Program-made: the position numbers and the translations under genes
Notes under the pieces: generated by a model
What the model was told of the DNA's origin: nothing
Database searches by the model: none
What the model saw: only the letters and a program-made list of their open reading frames with translations
Source of the DNA: Chrysogorgia sp. JL179-B06
Lineage: Eukaryota > Cnidaria > Anthozoa > Scleralcyonacea > Chrysogorgiidae
DNA: 64,000 bases
Direction of reading: 5' to 3'
Assembly: GCA_035772405.1 (NCBI GenBank)
Contig: JAYKKM010000313.1
Span: forward strand, 1 to 64,000
In this document: positions 24,060-34,284 of the stretch, in pieces
How the letters are laid out: each line of letters opens with the position of its first letter
Position numbering within the stretch: the first letter of the stretch is position 1

Positions 24060-24352
24060 ATTAATAAAATTATTATTGAAATTATTAATTAATAAAATTA
24101 ATTATTAATTTCAATATTCAAGAGTTACACAATTGGTTTCTAACCCTGTCTGCGAGACAAGTTAGTGTTGCGCAGACTTTCCCACTCATGTTCTGTTCAG
24201 TGCACTACCCACAAATTGCACCCAAAAATAAGCAGTTTGAAAATCTGTTCATATTGGCAAATGAATTATTTACTTATTTTTAAGTAATAACTGAGCACTA
24301 CACACACAGTAAGCGGGCGATGGGTTGTTGCGTACACGTATTTCTAGTAGAA
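24060..24352 (-). repeat. Inverted copy of the 8528-8775 transposon end
   Basis: On the minus strand it begins with the same end (ACTAGAAATACGTGTACGC, then AACAACCC) and continues through the TTTTGGGTGCAATTTGTGGG block to the TTAATAAT-rich stretch. It is the terminal part of a second copy of the family; the rest of that copy is absent. Confidence 0.8.
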
Positions 24353-24665
24353 ATATTAATCTATCCATATAATCTAGTGTCTGCCGAATGAAGCTTAAAC
24401 ATACAAAATCTAAGAGTATCAAACATGCACCTAAATTATTAAAAACTGTTTCGAGCCACCTCAAAAGGATTAAACGCATTGCCGTGAAGGCAATCGAAAA
24501 CAAACGAGCAAAAAAATGAGATGCCGTTAAACGAAACTTAGTCTACGGTATCGGAACTCGGAATGCTGCAATCCTAACTTTCATATTCCTGTTATGCTTT
24601 ATTTTAAGCAAGAAATGGCGGCCTTTTTGACAAACAAACTCTAAAGTAACTATTTTCCTTCTTAG

Positions 24666-25034
24666 GAACTTAAACCGGATTCCACTTACCCTTGTGTAGC
24701 GAATGTAGCGAAAACTTTTGCAAAAATCGTCGGCGAAGCTGACAGCAGCTTAAGAATCGTTGATCTCGGCGCCGGCACGGGCTTGGTTGCAGCCGAACTG
24801 AAGAAATATGGCTTCACCAATATTGAATGCACTCGATTGCTTCGCCAGATATGCTGGAAAAGGCGAAGGCGAAAAATTTGTACAAGCAATACAATTTGCG
24901 CTGTTGTTACTGCTGATAAATCTCTTGAAATTGCGACAGGGACGTATGATGCTCTCATAAGCTGCGGGACTATCACTGGTGGATATGTGAAGGCAAATGC
25001 GTTTCAACGAAGTCTTGCGATCTGGTTAAGAAAG
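24666..25034 (+). pseudogene. METTL27-like: METTL27/WBSCR27-like methyltransferase, internal exon with five +1 interruptions
   Basis: The exon follows a good acceptor (TTTCCTTCTTAG) and ends at a donor (AAAG then GTATAC), phase 1. It encodes the SAM-binding half of a class I methyltransferase: ELKPDSTYPCVANVAK, motif I DLGAGTG at 24762, then VAAELKKYGFTNI, later DMLEKAKAKNLYKQY, and TGTYDALISCGTIT, ending in VKK. Reading through needs one base skipped at each of 24828, 24847, 24893, 25005 and 25015. With those five skips the length, the family alignment and the phase with the last exon all agree. Either the gene is a pseudogene or the assembly carries insertion errors here. The family assignment is from motif recognition; the real substrate of METTL27 proteins is poorly defined. 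Exons further 5' were not found. Confidence 0.7.
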
Positions 25035-25670
25035 GTATACTATGAAAACAAAGTTATTTGTGTATTGAGAATGTACTTCTCACGTCAACGAATAGGAAAG
25101 TTTCAATAACGACATTCAACGAACATATTTTACAGTCTCTTTATTGGTGCCAGAAATCGGAAAAGCTAGTCGGTGAATCAGATAAATATAACTTTTCCTC
25201 CAAGTATACAAATTTGCATGGTAATCACTAATCAGCGAAAATTGCGAGATAATACTTTCATGGGACGGATGGTTTTGTGCTTCAGCTCTAGTGACTAGTG
25301 GCGTAGTTAAATTTCTATGCAGATTTGCCAGATTTCACAAATACGCTGAGAATTTTAAGTAATACCTGTAGATTAAATTGCGCATGTTTATAGACATGAA
25401 CATATGCATTCATTTCATATATATCAAGTATCTTAAATATATATAACCTGTTTTAACTGTGATAATCAACCGAAAAGTTTGAAGTAAATCATGATGATTC
25501 TCTTGTTGAAAATAAGAGTTCTTCAACTAAATTCTCGTTCAAAGTTCTGTTATATCAACGTCGATCGCTCACGGTCTCACATACAGTCCTATCTTATGCC
25601 TTTTATCTCACACACCTTTTTTGTTTATCGCACTCACGTGTCACTCGACACTATCTACTTGTCACGAGAT

Positions 25671-25763
25671 TTTATCAATAAGCCAGTTCGTAATGTCGGC
25701 TGCGGCAACAAAATGACGCGTTCTGCGTCGGGATAAAAACTTATTTCAATTCATAACATCAGG
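25671..25763 (+). repeat. Inverted partial copy of the BEL relic's LTR
   Basis: TTTATCAATAAGCCAGTTCG through TTCATAACATCAGG is the reverse complement of 25830-25918. The two face each other across about 65 bp, forming a large palindrome. Confidence 0.7.
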
Positions 25764-25829
25764 GTAGAGAATTCAGTATAACGAATTTGCAAGTGTAAAT
25801 AGAAATGCAAATGTCTATTGTGGTTTTAG

Positions 25830-25942
25830 CCTGATGTTATGAATTGAAATAAGTTTTATCCCGACGCAGAACACGTTATTTTGATGCACAGTCGACATTA
25901 CGAACTGGCTTATTAAAGCATACACATACACAAATTCCAACA
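25830..25942 (-). repeat. Probable 3' LTR part of the minus-strand BEL/Pao relic
   Basis: On the minus strand, after the end of the pol relic, a purine run (AGGGGAG at about 25945-25951) is followed by TGTTGGAATTTGTG, a plausible polypurine tract and LTR start. The LTR-like sequence includes the arm shared with 25671-25763. No matching 5' LTR is found upstream near 28.4 kb, so the element is truncated. Confidence 0.5.
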
Positions 25943-26053
25943 CACTCCCCTGTTTGTCTACAGAGTAAACAAACACATAAAATTGTGTACTAACAATAAC
26001 AGTAAAATAAAAGGTTCAAATGTAATTGTTTCTATATATAGGCAATGTTAAGT

Positions 26054-28393
26054 TTATTCATCCTGTTCGTAATTTTCATTTTCGCGTATTCGGATCGCTG
26101 CAGCTACGGCTGCGTCTCGTTTAGGTCGATATTTCTGTGCATTCGGGTTTAACTCGGTTGTTTCCGGTTCCTTGCGCTCTCTATCAGGGCGTTCGAGATG
26201 GGATTTTCCAGCTCGCAGTACTGCTCCTCGGACTCGTCCGTCTCTACCTGTGATCAGTTCCTCCACTATTCTGAGGTTCCACTTTCCACGGTTTCTCTCC
26301 TCCCCCTTTATGATCACCACGTCGCCGATTCCCGGTCTGTCTGCAGGCTTGCTTTCTGTTTTGCTCGCATGTCGTTCGCAGAGAGCACGCACATACTCCT
26401 TCGTCCAACGATTCGACATCGCATCCGTACATCTCTTTAACTATTTGGCTCGTTTTCTCAAATCGGCATCTTCGTGTAGGGGGTTCTGCGGCTCGAGTAG
26501 GTGACTATGTTGAATGAAGAGAAGAGAAGTGGAAGTTATGACCGGATGCTGCACGTCGTCTTCAACGTAACCAATGGGTCAGTCGTTGAGTGTAACTTCC
26601 ACACTGATAAGGACTCGCCGTAACTCATTCCAAGTCGAATAGCCGAGAGCTGCTAGCCTGCTTTCATTATGCCAATCATTCTTTCAAACTGGCCGCCCCA
26701 CGAGGGGGCGCGACTCAGGTTGAACTGCGACTTTATCTTGTGCTTTGCCAAGTAATCCTGCAGTTGCTCTTCTTTCATCACTGCTTTCACCCAGTTTGCT
26801 GCACCGATGAATGTATACTTCCGTTATCTGAATAGATACTGTACGTTCAGGGCGACCACGACGGCGATGAACTGTTCCAAGCTCTCAAGACACTCGGTTG
26901 TCTCCAGACTTTATAGTAGGTCTAGGTAGATCCCTCTGGTGAAACTGCAGGCGTAGAGTAAGATGTACGCCTTGCCTTCCCTTTGTTTATACACACGGTA
27001 GCGTATCGGGCCGGCGTAGTCGATGCCAATCACTTGAAAGGCGGTTGATCCTTCGGTGCGTGGTGGTGATCTGTAGACTTTGGCTTGCATCCGGTACAAC
27101 GCTTGATAACTCTCTTCGCAGCCTTCTCAGCTGAGGTATCCAACGGCTCTCTCTCACTTTAGCCATGGTAAGGCCCATCCCTCCATGCAGTGTCGCCTTG
27201 TGCGCGTGTTGGACCAAGTTCTAAACGTGCTAGTGTTCGAGAGATGTTTACTTGTTCAGGAAGATCGCTTTCCCACTTCTTCCAACGTTTCGTTAGGCCT
27301 TTGGGTAACGGTGCGTCCCAATAGACAGCCTAACCTTCGCGGTACAATATCTTTACTTCAAGTGTGGTCGGTGAAACAATGCCAAGCGGGTCATATATCT
27401 TGGCCACTTTGCCAAGAATAGTTCTCTTTATTACCTGAGGCACATTCTCTGGGTAGGTAATTCCAATCTCGTCTGTTCCTCTTTAACCCAAGGAGTCCAC
27501 ACTCCCCATTCTTACCACCCAACTGCTGCTTGGCGTAGGTTAGGCTGTCATCCGGCTTTGAAGTTTCGTGAAGTTCTAGCTCTCTTCGTTGGAATTCCAC
27601 TTGTGCAGGGTGAAGGCGGCTTGACGGAGTATCTCGGTGATGGCGAGTTTCTTCTGGCGTACTTGATCGACTGTTTCTCCCCGCTCACCAAATCGTTGAC
27701 GTAGAGGTCCACCCTCGATGTCTTTCACGCCATCAGGATATTCAACTATGCAGGCATCCAAATGTTGTTGGATAATGACCACCGAGCAGGAAAGGCGAAG
27801 GTACCAAACGAAACAGCGCTCGAGTAAATCTCAGGGTGCGTACTTGCTTCGGATGTTTGTTGTCCAGCCAGTGGAATCCGAGCGCGTCTCGATCTTAAGG
27901 CCCGGATCCGCACTTTGAGGAACGCTTTGCGGATGTCACTGAGGAGTGCTACGGGATAAAATCTTCTGATCTCCGATGGATATATTTGTCTTCCAAGGAC
28001 ATCCATACTGCACAACCTTTCGTATAGTCGGTGTGCGTGGCGGTGTGCGCGAGAAACATGCTATCTGCGTCTGCTTCTGCAGCATCCGAAGACATCAAGG
28101 ACCAGCCAAACTTGGTTTACTCGGCCACAGGTTCATCCATCTTTCCGGTTCGCTGGGGTTTGTGTCTTAATTTTTGCATATTCGCCCGCGCCGAGAATAA
28201 TATGCACGGGAGAAACTCTCTTCGTGTCGGTGTCTTCCATCTCTACGCCGCTCATGTGACGGTATTTACGAATCAACTTTTCATAGCCTGGGTTTTCGAT
28301 CGACAAAAGTTCTCCGCGATCAACTCGTGTTGCGTGCACAGGGATAACAGTCCCCAATTTAGTGTCACTAATCGTCAAATCGTAGACTGTCAA
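26054..28393 (-). pseudogene. Dead BEL/Pao retrotransposon pol, antisense in the methyltransferase intron
   Basis: Reading on the minus strand from high to low coordinates, BEL/Pao pol domains come in the correct order but in changing frames. A protease-region piece (28133-28393; SIENPGYEKLIRKYRH, then DTDTKRVSPVHIILGAGEYA) is aligned with the young element at 51.5 kb. Reverse transcriptase pieces follow (27576-28015; DIRKAFLKVRIRAL, then a polymerase box reading YVND instead of YVDD near 27690, then AAFTLHKWNSNEE). Next are A17-region and integrase pieces (26911-27217; QVIGIDYAGPIRYR) and the C-terminal domain (26054-26432; WTKEYVRALCERH, GDVVIIKGEERNRGKW). The D-to-N change in the catalytic box plus many frameshifts make it inactive. 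It belongs to the same superfamily as the 51.5-kb element but a different family. Confidence 0.85.
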
Positions 28394-28542
28394 AGTGGAA
28401 GTATGATCAGTAATTCGGGTTGCCTTAGTAATAATTGGTATATGAAGCCTAAATCAAGTAGCATGTCAAGGAATTCAGAAAAAAAATCCTCTTGCATTTT
28501 ATTGTTTATATTTATTAATTTGTCTTTTATGATTTCGTAAAA

Positions 28543-29322
28543 GTGGTTAAGGTCATTGGATGGATGGCGGAAGATACAGCCAATTATGATATTCTTTTTG
28601 CGAATAATTTTAAACCAACTGGGTTTAGTTTTGTTTCTGAGATTCCAATAATATCTGGAGTTTCTTTTACTGATATAAGGATGTCTTGCAACATTGATAA
28701 ATGTTTAGGCATACTGCGCATATTACAGTGCAAAATGGAAAATCGAAGAGGATTACAGTTTGTTTGATATGATATATTGATACAATTCAACGTAATTCCC
28801 ATATGAATATCCTGAAAAAAGATTTTTTGAGTCCACTACAGGACGAATAAACCCAAGCTCCGGTAGTTTTAAGTAATTCTGCCCTATCTAAGTCCATTTA
28901 TAGTTATTGTTATGAGTGATTATTTTAATATGTTTTGCCTAGTAAATCAATATACAAGGCAAAGTGAGAAATATTCTAACCATACTTAATTTATTAAGGC
29001 TTTTTTCTGCCCAACATCTTCTTAAATCCAAAAGCTGAAGAAACACTGCATGTAATCGGATGATAATATATCGACTTGATTCCATACTCCTAACGGTGAC
29101 GGTTCTTGCTTTCGAAGTTGTGGAGGTCCTCTTCTGTTTCGAAGGTGAAAGTATAGGCGTGCTCTCAGCTTCCTTGAGGAATATCGTGCCATTATAAGTC
29201 CAAATAAACATCCATTTCCAACGCTTTTCTAGTTTATCAATTAAATTAGATTTGACTGATTTAATCAAATCGGTAACTTGAATAATTTGAAAATCGTTGT
29301 TGCTTATGTTAAGAGTCGGCAA
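28543..29322 (-). pseudogene. LINE fragment: ORF1-like end and apurinic endonuclease start
   Basis: On the minus strand, 28802 to 28584 encodes LRFSILHCNMRSMPKHLSML followed by DIIGISETKLN. This matches the first block of LINE endonucleases (I-x-HxNxRS ... DIIxISETxLN). Immediately upstream, 29322-28939 is an open frame (IQVTDLIKSVKSNLIDKLEK, then WMFIWTYNGTIFLKE) that may be the end of ORF1, which fits the normal ORF1-ORF2 order. The rest of ORF2 is missing and the BEL relic lies beyond. The ORF1 assignment is inferred from position and is weaker than the endonuclease call. Confidence 0.6.
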
Positions 29323-29645
29323 ACGGTAGACAAGCTACTCGACGAAATCTTCATTTTAATATTTTCGCTTTATGTAACTCACTGTAAAACGGGACGTCAT
29401 ATGGGACCATATGTAAATTAAGCGGCGGAAATTTTGTCGTTATTTTCTAGTAATGAAAATAATCCACGCTCCTTGAATATTTTTTACTGGAAGAGTGATC
29501 CCAATAGAACGCCTTTTCGCGTTTTGAGGACGTCGTAAACTTCTGGACCTAACCAAACTTATTCTAACAAACGTTTGATTATGTTAAAGGTGGAAAAACA
29601 TATTGTGTATTTTAAGGTCCAAATAGAGCTTTTCTTTCATTTTAG

Positions 29646-29833
29646 GGGGCATCATCTGTTTTACCATTCGAAAAAATACATGTGACAATAACGAATTTGG
29701 ATACACCGAGATGTTTAAAGAGCTTGTCAACTCTGGAAAGTGGCAGGAAATCCACCGAGAAATGAGTGATTACTGTAAAAATGGTATAGATATTCAACGG
29801 GAATGTTTTATCCTTTGCTACAAAGTACTATAA
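29646..29833 (+). CDS. METTL27-like: METTL27/WBSCR27-like methyltransferase, last exon
   Basis: The acceptor TTTCATTTTAG is followed by GG GGC ATC, which completes the glycine codon begun at 25034 (phase 1). The exon reads GGIICFTIRKN, then EFGYTEMFKELVNSGKWQEI, and ends CYKVL with TAA at 29831-29833. This is the usual C-terminal end of METTL27-like proteins: the last strand after the GG turn, then a helix with a GKW-type motif, ending YKVL. The frame is intact, in contrast to the upstream exon. The intervening 4.6-kb intron is filled by antisense retroelement relics. Confidence 0.75.
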
Positions 29834-30499
29834 AGAACGAATAATAATTTCAGTTATTTCTAGGTCACTTCGGTTTGCTTATATTGGCGCGTGGTGTCCT
29901 CGAGTTAGGAGTCGCTCTATTTGTATTTTGACGAAATATTAAAAGAAGAAACATTAGCTCTATATATATGCTCTAAGTCTTGTCTGCTTGGATTCTCGTC
30001 CACATTTTGAAAACACAGCCGGGGGGGGGGGGGGTTAGGGTTAGAAAAACTCGTTAGGCGGTGGGTTAGGAACTTTGTTGTTTTGGGGTCGGTTACAATC
30101 CAATTGCTCATCAGGGCAACGTATATGCTCGTTCGGGCAATGTATGAAGTCCCTATATCCCTCATCTGCGCGTGAGAATCTGCGGCGGCTATACTAGGCT
30201 TACAGTAAGTGAGTTTGAGCTCTAAGAAGTCTCGATGATAAAAAATCAAAATACCGCTCAGTTGATTGGGGATTTAAAGAATGAAAGCTGTTTATCGATG
30301 ATATACCCGCAATTTTGTATTAGGGTCGGGCTACAAACTGTTGATAATTTAGCAGTGGAGCAATTCTCCAGCTTCGTGGTGCCATTTAACTGGTACAGTA
30401 GCTAATCGACGTTCAAATTGATTGATACAGTCAATTTGCCATTTGACGTATCCTTCCACCTAGAATTAGCAATAATCAGTAAGTGATGTAAATAATCAG
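29834..30499. other. 3' flank of the methyltransferase gene; repeat copy at 30002-30102
   Basis: After the stop codon lies a short AT-rich flank. At 30002-30102 (minus) is a copy of a dispersed repeat with a G-run, GGGTTAGGGTTAG, and TTTGTTGTTTTGGGG; relatives lie at 32621-32715 and 40105-40185. From about 30230 to 30415 is a diverged relative of the 31241-31434 MITE. Confidence 0.5.
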
Positions 30500-31183
30500 T
30501 AAGTGATACCAGTACATGCTCGCAGAACATTTTATATGGCTTTTATTCAATCACATTTAGATTATTGTTCTATAATCTGCAGGGAAAATCTTGTCACACA
30601 GAAAGGCTTTATAAAGTACAAAAGCGAGCAATAAGATTAATCCTGGATGTACCAGCAAGAACTCCCACTCATGATTTGTTTTTACAACTACGAATTATAC
30701 CATTCAAAGACCGACTGGATTTTAGAAGTTTAACAATGGTCATCAAAGCTCTAAATAATACATTGCAGATATGTTTTCAACGATGTCAACAGAGAACAGA
30801 ATGAATACTAGGACGTGCATGTGCACGTAAAGACATGCAAATACCAGCAGTTAGGCTAAAATTATCTAACAAGGGCTGCGATACCAGGGAGCCTTGTTAT
30901 ACAATATTATAAACAAAACAAACAATTTAAGTGGTATATCAGTTGAAAATTAAAAAAAACTATTCATCAAAACATTTTTTAACACTTTTTAAATTATTTT
31001 GTTATTAGGTTTTCACTTTAGTTTACTGTAATTAATTTGTTCTTTTTAATAATTTAGTAGCTATAGTAATATATAATAGTTGATGTATTTAATTGATAGA
31101 GGGCCCTGGGTAAGATTAGCTTTTGCTAACCAGGTTTTGTTACCCTCTTTAAATAAAGTTTCTATTCTATTCTATTCTATTCT
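30500..31183 (+). pseudogene. CR1/L2-like LINE, 3' end with 3' UTR and pentanucleotide tail
   Basis: 30530-30800 encodes the C-terminal part of a LINE reverse transcriptase protein (ERLYKVQKRAIRLILDVPAR, HDLFLQLRIIPFKDRLDFRS, VIKALN). It is followed by a 3' UTR with the paired TAGCTTTTGCTAA and AATAAAG motifs. The copy ends in four TTCTA/TATTC repeats (31153-31182), the short-tandem tail typical of this clade. The 5' part is missing. Confidence 0.8.
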
Positions 31184-31240
31184 TTATACATTACCAATAG
31201 TTAGTAATTATAGGGTTATAGTATGCTCTCCCAAGGAGGA

Positions 31241-31434
31241 TACTTGAGAGTAAAATCAATATGGCCCCTAGTTGATCGAGAATTTTAAGAATGAAGCTCG
31301 TTGTTTATCGATAATATATGGTTTGTACTAGAGTCAGGCTACAGTTGAAACTGTTAAAAATTGAGAGCAGTAAAGCAGTTCTTAAAATTCCCAGTCAACT
31401 GGGCGCCATTTTAATTTTACTCTCAAGTACAGCT
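31241..31434. mobile_element. MITE with imperfect 35-bp TIRs
   Basis: The ends TACTTGAGAGTAAAATCAAT and ATTTTACTCTCAAGTA face each other, followed inward by GGCCCCTAGTTGA and TCAACTGGGCGCC. Flanking TA on both sides suggests a TA target duplication, as in Tc1/mariner-type MITEs. No coding sequence. Confidence 0.75.
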
Positions 31435-31887
31435 CGAGACCTAAAGCGTCGTCAGGATACCCCTATATTTACAAACTATTGGTAATGCAAAACACCGGTC
31501 ACTTACTGATTATTGGAACTAGTGGTCGGTGGTTGTTCGTGGATTTTCGTTCGTCGGGAAATCTGCACTCATCTCAAATTCTATAGTTCAGCTTGGTAGA
31601 AACCAAGGTTTTATCATTGTTAGGCGTTCGAGAGTTAAATAAAATGTGTAAGGACTAAGGTACCGTAAAATTCCATTCTTGGACCGCTGCCTTCCTCTAT
31701 TAATAATTCTAACATTGCAGCCTAGCTACGCCGACGACGCAGAAATCTTTAAGGTAATTCAACACTCCAACGGACGCAGCAGCCTTATAGGAGCACCTGA
31801 CGATTTTCGAAACTTGTTCATCTAATGCCGGTCTTCTACTCAATATATCTAAATATCAAATTCTACAAATTACTAGTGGCGCTTTCC

Positions 31888-32045
31888 AATTACAAGGTCA
31901 GACGGGTCTGTCCGGCAATATTTTGCTCAATGGAACACGATACGTTTGAGGAGTGCGGCTGGTCTGCCCGGGAAAATTTGGGCCTAATCCGAGAGGAGGT
32001 CCATTCTGGCCGGACTATAACCAGTCTGACCGGGTAAATGGAAAG
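31888..32045. mobile_element. MITE inserted in the LINE remnant
   Basis: The left end GCGCTTTCCAATTACAAGGT and right end GACCGGGTAAATGGAAAGC are inverted repeats of about 24 bp with a few mismatches. The interior holds further self-complementary GGTCTGYCCGG-type blocks. Confidence 0.7.
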
Positions 32046-32156
32046 CCTCCTAGGAAACAGAATAAGATCCAATACCCTTACAAACTATACAAAACACCAT
32101 CTTAAAAAGTTTGAACTGTTGAACGTGATCTTGGCTATCTTGGCGTGATCTTAGTT

Positions 32157-32335
32157 GTGAGTCAAATAGCTTCCAAGGCTGTGCGAGTAATGTTTTGGCT
32201 GGGAGTGCAGGCAAGTACAGGGATTGTTGGGATTTGTGAAGGGATTGGCCGACGAAGAGGGTTTCCCTCTCCCCCATGCTCTTGTTAATTTCTCTGGCTC
32301 GCCCAAAACATCCTTGGAAGCTATTTGACTCGGAA
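32157..32335. mobile_element. MITE with 22-bp TIRs inserted in the LINE remnant
   Basis: GAGTCAAATAGCTTCCAAGG at the left is answered by CCTTGGAAGCTATTTGACTC at the right, perfect over about 20 bp. The interior is not palindromic. Confidence 0.8.
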
Positions 32336-32540
32336 AAAAACTTTGCCCAGACAACTAAGAAGCCACAGAGTTGCCTGCGGAGGAGGCTATACAAAGACGT
32401 AAATCCACATATATTTTGGATTTACCTTTTCTTTGCGACTCCAATTACAATCAAAGGCTGGCCGTCCTAAATATCTTACCAATAAGTTATTGGCACGACA
32501 TGCTGTTCCTTTTTTGTGGGTACCGCGGTACCCATATAGT

Positions 32541-33655
32541 CACGGCGTTGAGGTGGCTAGGTCAGTATATTCTCTCATTTCGTATGATGCTCTATTATGA
32601 TGATATGCATCAGAGCTGCTTTAAACCCCAACACAACAAAGATCCTAACCCCCAGCCTAATGGGTTTTCTAACCCTAACCCCCCCGCCTAGTGTGTTTTT
32701 CTAACCCTAATCCCCCAAGCAAAATTTTCTTATAGTTAACTAATTATATATAAATTTGTAATTGTTTTTGTAGAATTTAGTCCAGGACCTTCCTGAAAAT
32801 CACCTTCGGGTGATTATCCTGGGAAAAGATTATTAAATTCAAATGTTGAACATTTGAGTTGCACTTCCTTATATGGAATTACGTAATAAAGTCCATCAGC
32901 AATAAATAAAAAAATGCGAGTGCAAGAGATTTGGTCGTAAATTCATACGTTGGAAAAAGTCGAATAGGAAACTCGAATAGATATCGAATACTAAGTTCCC
33001 CTAATACCACTTAGTTTGCAGACTTGAGGAGCATGTACATTCATAAATATAACACCAAGCTATCACATTCTCCAAATATCTAACAATGCGTAGTAATGAT
33101 GTGAGTAAAAAATATATTTCAGGTAAGCAATTCTTAATTCATATTTATATACATGTTTAAATATATATCTTAACAAAACGTTGACCGAGTCTCAAAAAAA
33201 CAATGCCAGCCATTGCTACCCAGAAGCTTCGTTTTTGAACGAATATGTACATGCAGCTTCGCTAACAAACAGACTGAAATCATTTAATCTCTAAAGAAAG
33301 AGAAAATATATACGAAAAGCGTCAATGCATGTATATAATATTGCATAATACAGTAAAAACCCGCGTATAAGAACCTAGATTTTAAGAACCTGTTTGGCTA
33401 CGATTTTCCATTTAGACCCCCTTTACAGAAGAACCTGTTTTAGGCTAAAATTTGAAAGCAGGTTCTTATTTTATCAAATAGAGTCAAAACTAAAAAATTA
33501 TAAATCAAAGAAAATAAACTGCTCAAAGTAAAGAAAATGAGCCAGAACCAGACAAATAGTGTATATATGTCTACAGCTGTATACATTATTTTGTTCCATT
33601 GAATTTACACATAGTAAGTTGTAAATATCATCAAGCTCAAATCGTCAGAAAATGT
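32541..33655. other. No gene; dispersed repeats only
   Basis: Includes a copy of the TTCTAACCCTAACCC-type repeat (32621-32715). A TIR-like repeat near 33355-33475 is marked by GTATAAGAACCTAG at one side and CAGGTTCTTATTTTATC at the other. No exon supported. Confidence 0.45.
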
Positions 33656-33658
33656 TTC

Positions 33659-33737
33659 TGAATCCCGGACAGGAATGGAACCTGTAACCTTCTGATTGCC
33701 GGTAAGACGCTCTAACTATTGAGCTACCGAGACTCAT
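33659..33737 (-). repeat. tRNA-derived SINE head or degenerate tRNA (Ala-GGC-like)
   Basis: On the minus strand the sequence folds as a tRNA. The acceptor ends GAGTCTCG and CGGGATTC pair with wobbles. There is an A-box-like TAGCTCAATAGTTAG, a T-stem ACAGG/CCTGT and a B-box-like GGTTCCATTCC. The anticodon loop reads CCGGCAA, with C where U33 is invariant, and the anticodon stem has a mismatch. This makes a functional tRNA unlikely and a SINE or tRNA pseudogene more likely. Confidence 0.6.
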
Positions 33738-33984
33738 ACGCAAGGTATCACACGCAAGCGAATTTTGACCGACCATTTCTATTTTTTCAATGAAATCGAA
33801 CTAATATTTTATTTTTTGTCTACTTTTTAGGTGGACTGATCAATTATGTGGTTATGAATTTCATTTTCATTCATTCATTTATTTATTTGACAATCTTGTT
33901 AAGAATTTTTAACAAACGTTTTTCACTAACGTTTCGTCAGTTTACTTTTGAAACCAAAATAGATAGCGAGGATTATGGAAAGCT

Positions 33985-34052
33985 TGTATCTGAGGATCTG
34001 CCAGGGATTCAACTCCATTTTTCACTAGTGACATGCTCTAACAACTGAGGAT
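33985..34052 (-). repeat. Second tRNA-like sequence, degenerate
   Basis: On the minus strand, CCTCAGTTGTTAGAGCATGT resembles a D-arm with A box, GTCACTAGTGA an anticodon arm, and GGAGTTGAATCCC a decayed T-arm. It has the same orientation as the one at 33659, about 250 bp apart, suggesting two SINE heads of related type. Confidence 0.45.
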
Positions 34053-34284
34053 AACCTCCTTAAAGTGTTTATGCAATGAAATTATTGGATTTATTTATTT
34101 TAATCCAAATCTAAATTTTCACTGTGAACTGATCATCGTGAAAAAATAGAATTTTAATGACAACTTAGTAATTTTATAGCCATTCAAAATGTACGATTTG
34201 AGTGCTCTCCGTGCCCATTTTAGCTTTGAGTGAATGTTGTTGTGTGACGTCACAAGTAGGACAATGAATTTCAATATATGAGAC

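Larger units (their letters stand above)
31700..32540 (+). pseudogene. LINE reverse transcriptase remnant split by two MITEs
   Basis: The catalytic box YADDAEIF is at about 31728. A shifted frame then gives EHLTIFETCSSNAGLLLNIS and KYQILQITSG. The reading is interrupted by a MITE (31888-32045), resumes with a LGVI-type motif near 32140, is interrupted again by a second MITE (32157-32335), and ends with RRKSTYILDLPFLCDSN and RLAVLNILPISYWHDM (32390-32510). These blocks follow the normal order of a CR1/L2-like reverse transcriptase from palm to thumb. Several frameshifts and an in-frame stop show it is dead. Confidence 0.7.

Noticed and set aside
24388..24519. 43-codon basic open frame upstream of the methyltransferase exon
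   Set aside because: Lysine-rich, no similarity recognised, and it does not join in phase with the exon at 24666. Treated as chance.
33659..33737. Functional tRNA-Ala gene
   Set aside because: Invariant U33 is replaced by C and the anticodon stem is mismatched. More likely a SINE head or pseudogene.
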